Positions 59,656 to 64,000 of a stretch of DNA of 64,000 bases are shown piece after piece; position 1 is the first letter of the stretch, and every line of letters starts with the position of its first letter. Position numbers and translations under genes: made by a program. The notes beneath the pieces were generated by a model. That model saw nothing but the letters and a program-made list of their open reading frames with translations. It was not told the DNA's origin and did not search any database. The stretch is from NCBI GenBank assembly GCA_012519985.1, contig JAAYPC010000079.1:62001-126000 (forward strand). Direction: 5' to 3'. Origin of the DNA: Fibrobacter sp. (GTDB lineage: Bacteria; Fibrobacterota; Chitinivibrionia; Chitinivibrionales; Chitinispirillaceae).

Positions 59656-61929
59656 ATGTTTGTGTACCCAAGAAGATACCACCGCATTATGCAATTAGCA
59701 CGATCAATTTTAATTCTGTTAATAATTGCCACTACTTCCTTCTCTGTTGAATCCTTCAGAAGCTTTTCATCCTGCATCTCTGTACAGGACATAGAAATAG
59801 TGGGTGACACAGTCTGGGTAGCCTCCAGTGGCGGCATTTATAAACACAGCCGATCGACTGGAGAAGGAACATTACTTTCAAATACCTCTTCATTGCCAGA
59901 TCCTTTTCATACCACATTATGTTTTGATTCAGAAAAAACTATCTGGTCAGGAACAAATCAGGGATACCTTGCCAGATATACTACTGGAGGGAAGAGGAAG
60001 GTTTTTTACAGCTATGTATCAGCGAAGTGGCCGATAACCAATCTGCAAAGCCATGGTAAGTACATGATAGTTGGTTCTGTAAATGGACTAAGCATTTTCG
60101 ATACAAAAAAGATGAATGCAGTTAAAAGCGCCACTAAATTTGATACTCTCCCCACTGCAAGGGTAAATGCGCTGTTGATTCACAATAATACTATTTATGT
60201 CGGTCTGGATCATGGCATAGCAAAGTTGAACATCTCTGGGGGAATAGAATCCATAAAAAACATGTATGATCCTGGTATATGGGTTCTGGATACATCAACA
60301 GCAAGTTCGGTACGGAGTTTTCTTGTTATCTCCGGGAAAGTTAAGGCATTTTCCGGTTTTTCAGCAGTGTTTAAAGGTGAAATACTTCATTCGGATAACC
60401 GCACTCTTTACAGCAATAATAAGGAGGTTTACAAGTTTCCCAGTGATATTACAGTCATAAAATCAAATGGAAACGAATGCTGGATTGGTACAAAGGAGAA
60501 TTATTTTTACCATTGGGATGGAAAAAACGCTACCAATTACAGCATCCCGGGAATGACTTGTGCAAATATAAACAGAATATATGTTGATCATGCTTCCAAT
60601 GTGTGGCTGATTCCCAGTATAGATGCAAGTAACTTCCGTTGGTGGCATGCAATAATGTCTTTGCAGAATGATCAGTGGAAACTTTATAACTATAAAAATT
60701 ATCCTGAAATGGGCCCCTTTGGCGATAATCCCAACTCTATTGGCATCACAGAAAGCCGTCATACAGGTAAAGGTTCCGAACAATGGAAAATGTGGTTTGG
60801 TTTTTCTGGAGGTGGAACAAAATGTTATTTGCCAGAGTCAGACAAATGGTCGGTATTCAGCGAATTACAACAATCGGGAACCGGTGCTCCGTCCAAATTT
60901 TACCATAACAAATCACTTTGGACTAAAAATGATGCGATAGCACAGGATTCTTCGGGATACATCTGGATCTCTTTCTGGAGAAACGTTAACAACTCTTACA
61001 ATCACCACGCATTGCTCTGTTATGACTCCGAGCATGAACCGGATACCGAGCAAAAAGATCCTGAGAAAGCTCATTTCCGCTGGTTCTTTGGTGTAAACGA
61101 TATCGGTCACTCTAATGATTACACCTTTTTGAATGTAGACAAAGAGGGAAACATTATTGCTGGCAGCAGGGATGGAAAAGTAATAGTTTTCAATCATAAT
61201 GGAAATCCTTTGAAAGATTCCGTATCAGTTCGGGGTGTTTTCACAAGAGGAAGAAATGAATTCGGAGACCTTCAGGCACTGGGTAATATCCTGGACATGG
61301 CAAGTACAGATGATGGGACAACCTGGATAGTTACTCAGAACGGAGTTTACAAACTTGAGACCAGACTCAGCGATCCTCTTTTTCCCTATATTAGTGATAC
61401 GCTGGAATTGTATGAGGAATTTGGAACTGGGGTAAGAGCAATTGAAGCAGAAGATGCCTCAGTACTCTGGATGGGAGTAGCTAAAGAGGGAGTGGTAAGA
61501 TATGACCTTCTTACAAATGAGCGGACCGTTTTCGGGACATCTCATGGGTTGATTTCCACTAATATAACAGATCTGGCTCTGGACAGGAAAAATGGTCTGC
61601 TTTGGGTAGCAACAGAGGATGGTATTTCCAGGTTATCGATCGGATATAAATTTTCAGAGAATACCAGTTCAACTGTGCTTGTCTATCCTAATCCTTTCAG
61701 TAAAAAACGTCACTCGATGATTCACTTCAAGAATATCCCTGGTGGAAGCAAAGTGGAAATCTATGACCTGAGCGGAAAGCTGATCGATAAGGCAAAAGTG
61801 GCACGTGAAAGTAAAGAGGGCACCTATTACACCTGGACTCCTCCCTCAGGAACAGTGCCGGGAACCTATTTTTATTTGATTCATGGGGATAAATTAAAGA
61901 AAGCCAGTAAATTCATAATAACTCCCTGA
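59656..61929 (+). CDS. Secreted propeller protein with type IX sorting domain
   Basis: A 757-residue protein with a signal peptide (about 12-31, MQLARSILILLIIATTSFS). It has repeated propeller blades of the two-component regulator/YVTN type (VGDTVWVASSGGIYKHSR, KTIWSGTNQGYLARY, ECWIGTKENYFYHWDGKN, TWIVTQNGVYKL, LLWVATEDGISRL). The C-terminal sorting domain (LVYPNPFSKKRHSMIHF, VEIYDLSGKLIDKAKV, VPGTYFYLIHGDKLKKASKFIITP) directs export by the type IX system. I chose the ATG at 59656. The longer frame starts inside the tRNA-Ala and is an artefact. An ATG at 59689 is also possible. Confidence 0.8.
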   Translation: MFVYPRRYHRIMQLARSILILLIIATTSFSVESFRSFSSCISVQDIEIVGDTVWVASSGGIYKHSRSTGEGTLLSNTSSLPDPFHTTLCFDSEKTIWSGTNQGYLARYTTGGKRKVFYSYVSAKWPITNLQSHGKYMIVGSVNGLSIFDTKKMNAVKSATKFDTLPTARVNALLIHNNTIYVGLDHGIAKLNISGGIESIKNMYDPGIWVLDTSTASSVRSFLVISGKVKAFSGFSAVFKGEILHSDNRTLYSNNKEVYKFPSDITVIKSNGNECWIGTKENYFYHWDGKNATNYSIPGMTCANINRIYVDHASNVWLIPSIDASNFRWWHAIMSLQNDQWKLYNYKNYPEMGPFGDNPNSIGITESRHTGKGSEQWKMWFGFSGGGTKCYLPESDKWSVFSELQQSGTGAPSKFYHNKSLWTKNDAIAQDSSGYIWISFWRNVNNSYNHHALLCYDSEHEPDTEQKDPEKAHFRWFFGVNDIGHSNDYTFLNVDKEGNIIAGSRDGKVIVFNHNGNPLKDSVSVRGVFTRGRNEFGDLQALGNILDMASTDDGTTWIVTQNGVYKLETRLSDPLFPYISDTLELYEEFGTGVRAIEAEDASVLWMGVAKEGVVRYDLLTNERTVFGTSHGLISTNITDLALDRKNGLLWVATEDGISRLSIGYKFSENTSSTVLVYPNPFSKKRHSMIHFKNIPGGSKVEIYDLSGKLIDKAKVARESKEGTYYTWTPPSGTVPGTYFYLIHGDKLKKASKFIITP

Positions 61930-61942
61930 GTAATCCAATCCG

Positions 61943-62752
61943 GTGATTATTTTGCATAGTTTTTCAGTAGTCATTCCTACCTGCAACCGCAACGAACTGC
62001 TTAAACGGGCCGTACAAAGTGTTCTGAGCCAGAGATTAATTTCTTTTGAAATCATAGTAGTTGATGATAGCACCGAGACTGATGTTTCCGGTAATAACAT
62101 CGAGCAATACCTCAGACAGTACGACATAACCTATATAAAAAGCGGCGGAAACAAAGGTGGAGCTTACTGCCGGAATCTGGGACTCTCTCAAGCCAGAAAT
62201 GAAATCGTTGCTTTTCTGGATGATGATGACAAGTGGCAGCCTGATAAGCTTTACACTCAGGCCTTGCTAATGAAAAATACCGATATTGCACTTTGCTATA
62301 CTGGCTTGTCTATTCGTGGACAGAATGGTTCTTTGCGTTACTCTTTTCGTAAACCCGGTTTTCCCGATCATTTCAAGTCTGTAATGAAGAAAAACTTTAT
62401 TGGTAGTACCTCATCTGTGGTGGCATGGAGATCACATCTGGAAGCAGTAGGTGGGTTTGATGCGTCTCTTCCTGCTCTTCAGGACTATGACCTTTACATC
62501 AGACTTTTAAAAAGGTGGAAAGCATGCTGGACACCCGAGCCGCTTACCTGGTGTGATGATATGCATGATCAGCAGAGAGTTTCGTGGAGCCGCAGGCGTT
62601 ATCTCGATGCAAGGGAATATATGATTAAAAAATATGAAGGGGAAAAGTATTATCCATTACTAGTGAAAAGCCTTAAAAATATTGAATACCTGAAAATTAT
62701 CAGATCCCGTCAGTTCTTGATAGAAACCATCCGCTCCATTCTAAAAAGATAA
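61943..62752 (+). CDS. Glycosyltransferase family 2
   Basis: A 269-residue GT-A fold protein. Nucleotide-sugar and metal motifs: SVVIPTCNRNELLKRAVQSVL, EIIVVDDSTE, GGAYCRNLGLSQA and FLDDDDKW (the DxD region). LQDYDLYIRLLKRW supplies the acceptor-side ED-like motif (QDYD). It probably adds a sugar to a surface glycan. The start is uncertain: GTG at 61943 or TTG at 61952; neither has a good ribosome binding site. It is followed after 6 nt by the GT4 gene. Confidence 0.85.
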   Translation: MIILHSFSVVIPTCNRNELLKRAVQSVLSQRLISFEIIVVDDSTETDVSGNNIEQYLRQYDITYIKSGGNKGGAYCRNLGLSQARNEIVAFLDDDDKWQPDKLYTQALLMKNTDIALCYTGLSIRGQNGSLRYSFRKPGFPDHFKSVMKKNFIGSTSSVVAWRSHLEAVGGFDASLPALQDYDLYIRLLKRWKACWTPEPLTWCDDMHDQQRVSWSRRRYLDAREYMIKKYEGEKYYPLLVKSLKNIEYLKIIRSRQFLIETIRSILKR

Positions 62753-62758
62753 CCCCTT

Positions 62759-63910
62759 ATGCAAAGGATAAAAGTCGCACATGTTTTGCACACCTTTCTG
62801 CCGGTTACTGAAAACTGGATTTTTAATCAACTGCATTATAATGATGCTTGTGATCACCTGGTAATCTCTCAATTCCTTAAAAACGAGTCTTTATTCCCGG
62901 TAAAGACTCTTTATTCTGCATGTGAAGGCGAATTCAGGCAAAAGATTTTTAAACAAATCTCCAGAATGAAAATCTGGCCGTTCCAGTCTTTCTACAATTC
63001 CATAATATGTAAAGAGATGCCACATATAATTCACGGCCATTTTTCCACTGAATCCTGCAGGGTTATAAATGTTGCTTCTCAGCACAAGATTCCACTGGTG
63101 ACTACCTTTTATGGTCTGGATGTAAACAAATTGCCCAGACGTAAATATTGGAAGAAAAAATATGCCAGTCTGTTTAAAACCGGAAGTGCGTTTATCGTAG
63201 AGGGACATCACATGGCAAATAAACTGGTTGAAATCGGTTGTGATCCCCAAAAGATAAATGTCATACACATTGGTATTGATATCGAAAGAATCCGTAAAAA
63301 ACTGAGTAGATTCAGAACTGACGAACCGGTTTTCAAGATACTTTTCATCGGTCTTGAAAGAGAAAAAAAAGGGGCAATGGATGCTGCACGGGCATTCTGC
63401 GGACTTCTTAAGAGTTTTCCCGATGCAGAACTTCACATGGTGGGAGAGGGCAAATATAGAAAGCAAGCGCAGGAATATTTCAAAGACAATGGATGCCTGT
63501 CAAGGGTCATTTTCCACGGAATGGTAAATGTAGACCGGTACCATGAACTGCTTGCTTTATGTGATGTTGTTTTAGCCCCAAGTTGTACTGCTGCCGATGG
63601 AGATACTGAAGGTGGAGCCCCAGTAGTCTGTATTGAAGCGCAAGCAGCAGAAAAGGTGGTGATAAGCACTAATCATTGTGATATTCCTGAAATTGTGCTG
63701 CATCAAAAAGGCGGTTTGTTGTGCAATGAGCATGATGTCGATCAATTGACCAGAAATCTTCTTCTGATGGCTCAGAACCCGCAACTGCGAAACCGGATGG
63801 GACAACAGGGTTATGCACATGTACAGAAAAATCACTCCATAGAAAAACAGGTTACAAAGATTACTTCTATTTACCGTAACATAATGGAGAACACAAATGA
63901 ACGATCTTAA
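62759..63910 (+). CDS. Glycosyltransferase family 4
   Basis: A 383-residue GT-B fold enzyme. The N-terminal half starts VAHVLHTFLPVTENWIFNQL, and FYGLDVNKLPRRKYW and VIHIGIDIERI lie in the middle. The C-terminal half has FLFIGLEREKKGAMDAARAF-type sequence (ILFIGLEREKKG), VGEGKYRKQAQEYF, FHGMVN and the EX7E-type end DTEGGAPVVCIEAQAAEKVVIS. It likely acts with the GT2 enzyme in glycan assembly. Its last 14 bases overlap the start of the next gene. Confidence 0.87.
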   Translation: MQRIKVAHVLHTFLPVTENWIFNQLHYNDACDHLVISQFLKNESLFPVKTLYSACEGEFRQKIFKQISRMKIWPFQSFYNSIICKEMPHIIHGHFSTESCRVINVASQHKIPLVTTFYGLDVNKLPRRKYWKKKYASLFKTGSAFIVEGHHMANKLVEIGCDPQKINVIHIGIDIERIRKKLSRFRTDEPVFKILFIGLEREKKGAMDAARAFCGLLKSFPDAELHMVGEGKYRKQAQEYFKDNGCLSRVIFHGMVNVDRYHELLALCDVVLAPSCTAADGDTEGGAPVVCIEAQAAEKVVISTNHCDIPEIVLHQKGGLLCNEHDVDQLTRNLLLMAQNPQLRNRMGQQGYAHVQKNHSIEKQVTKITSIYRNIMENTNERS

Positions 63911-64000
63911 ATTCAGCATCTGCAGTGATTCTCCGGTTTGCGATTCTCAATGGCTTTCTTACTGCATTGATTGCTCCTATACAACATTTTTTCAGACACC
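63897..64000 (+). CDS. Partial FemAB/GNAT-like gene (cut by the right edge)
   Basis: An ATG at 63897 opens a frame to the window edge (34 codons). The start MNDLKFSICSDSPVCDSQW...YTTFFQTP resembles the FemAB/GNAT N-terminal pattern W-x-x-x-[LV]...T-x-F-[FH]-x-[TS]-P, found in polysaccharide clusters. It overlaps the GT4 gene by 14 nt. Too little is seen for a firm call. Confidence 0.5.
   Translation, partial: MNDLKFSICSDSPVCDSQWLSYCIDCSYTTFFQT

Overview
This window looks like chromosomal DNA of a flagellated, Gram-negative (diderm) bacterium of the FCB group. Fibrobacterota, in particular a Chitinivibrionia/Chitinispirillum-like lineage, is my best guess but is not proven. The diderm evidence is kdsA, a TamB/TamA-type pair and a heptosyltransferase-like GT9. 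The FCB evidence is two large secreted proteins with C-terminal domains of the type IX secretion kind (YPNPF...IYDLSGKLI...PGTYFYLI). A flagellin gene shows motility. Most of the window is ordinary housekeeping DNA with several tight operons. I see no prophage, transposase, CRISPR array, defence island or natural-product cluster.

Layout. 1-491 is the 5' part of an unrecognised minus-strand gene. 1051-6971 is tamB and tamA overlapping by ATGA. 7286-10899 (minus) is a SPOR lipoprotein, a terminator, then rimO, an fmdB-type zinc ribbon gene and obgE. 11253-14313 (minus) is a compact run of maf, a rodZ-like gene, tatD, a 44-codon membrane ORF and hisB. 14643-15386 is a MORN-type lipoprotein. 15572-17328 holds a eukaryotic-type hisA and an apbE lipoprotein, facing kdsA. 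18211-22217 is the glycolytic cluster gap, pgk, tpiA, then secG and tRNA-Leu(GAG), with clear promoters and terminators. 22294-26535 holds rlmN, a small helical protein, a Maf/CgeB-like glycosyltransferase and flagellin with a sigma-28-like promoter. 26648-34251 is a mixed region: aldo/keto reductase, a striking 21-bp palindromic tandem array, a HAD phosphatase, DUF2164, an AlkD-like protein, a nucleotidyltransferase, thiE, a RumA/RlmD-type methyltransferase and a truncated methyltransferase. 34227-36142 (minus) is an NrnA-like DHH gene and nifU. 36345-39734 is a phosphoesterase and a radical SAM/DUF2344 fusion.

39966-45065 encodes a 1699-residue kinase/ATPase/TPR/GAF/histidine-kinase protein behind a near-consensus promoter. 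45159-46434 is two small genes and ispF. 46427-50528 (minus) is a secreted HExxH protease, a lipoprotein and a STAS protein. 50605-50760 may be a small structured RNA. 50889-53703 is a TPR protein diverging from dsbD. 53722-58498 (minus) is a surface-polysaccharide-like group (heparinase-like, YkgJ, GSCFA, GT9). 58756-59328 is an HTH-STAS protein, followed by tRNA-Ala(CGC). 59656 to the right end is a propeller protein with a C-terminal sorting domain, then GT2, GT4 and the start of a FemAB/GNAT-like gene.

The most unusual items are the 21-bp array at 27701-27952, where both arms of each dyad change together, a second 21-bp-period array at 7034-7130, the eukaryotic-type HisA, and the trypanosome-glycosome-like GAPDH. 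The putative small RNA near 50.7 kb and the giant sensor kinase with a dyad at its predicted transcription start are also worth checking.
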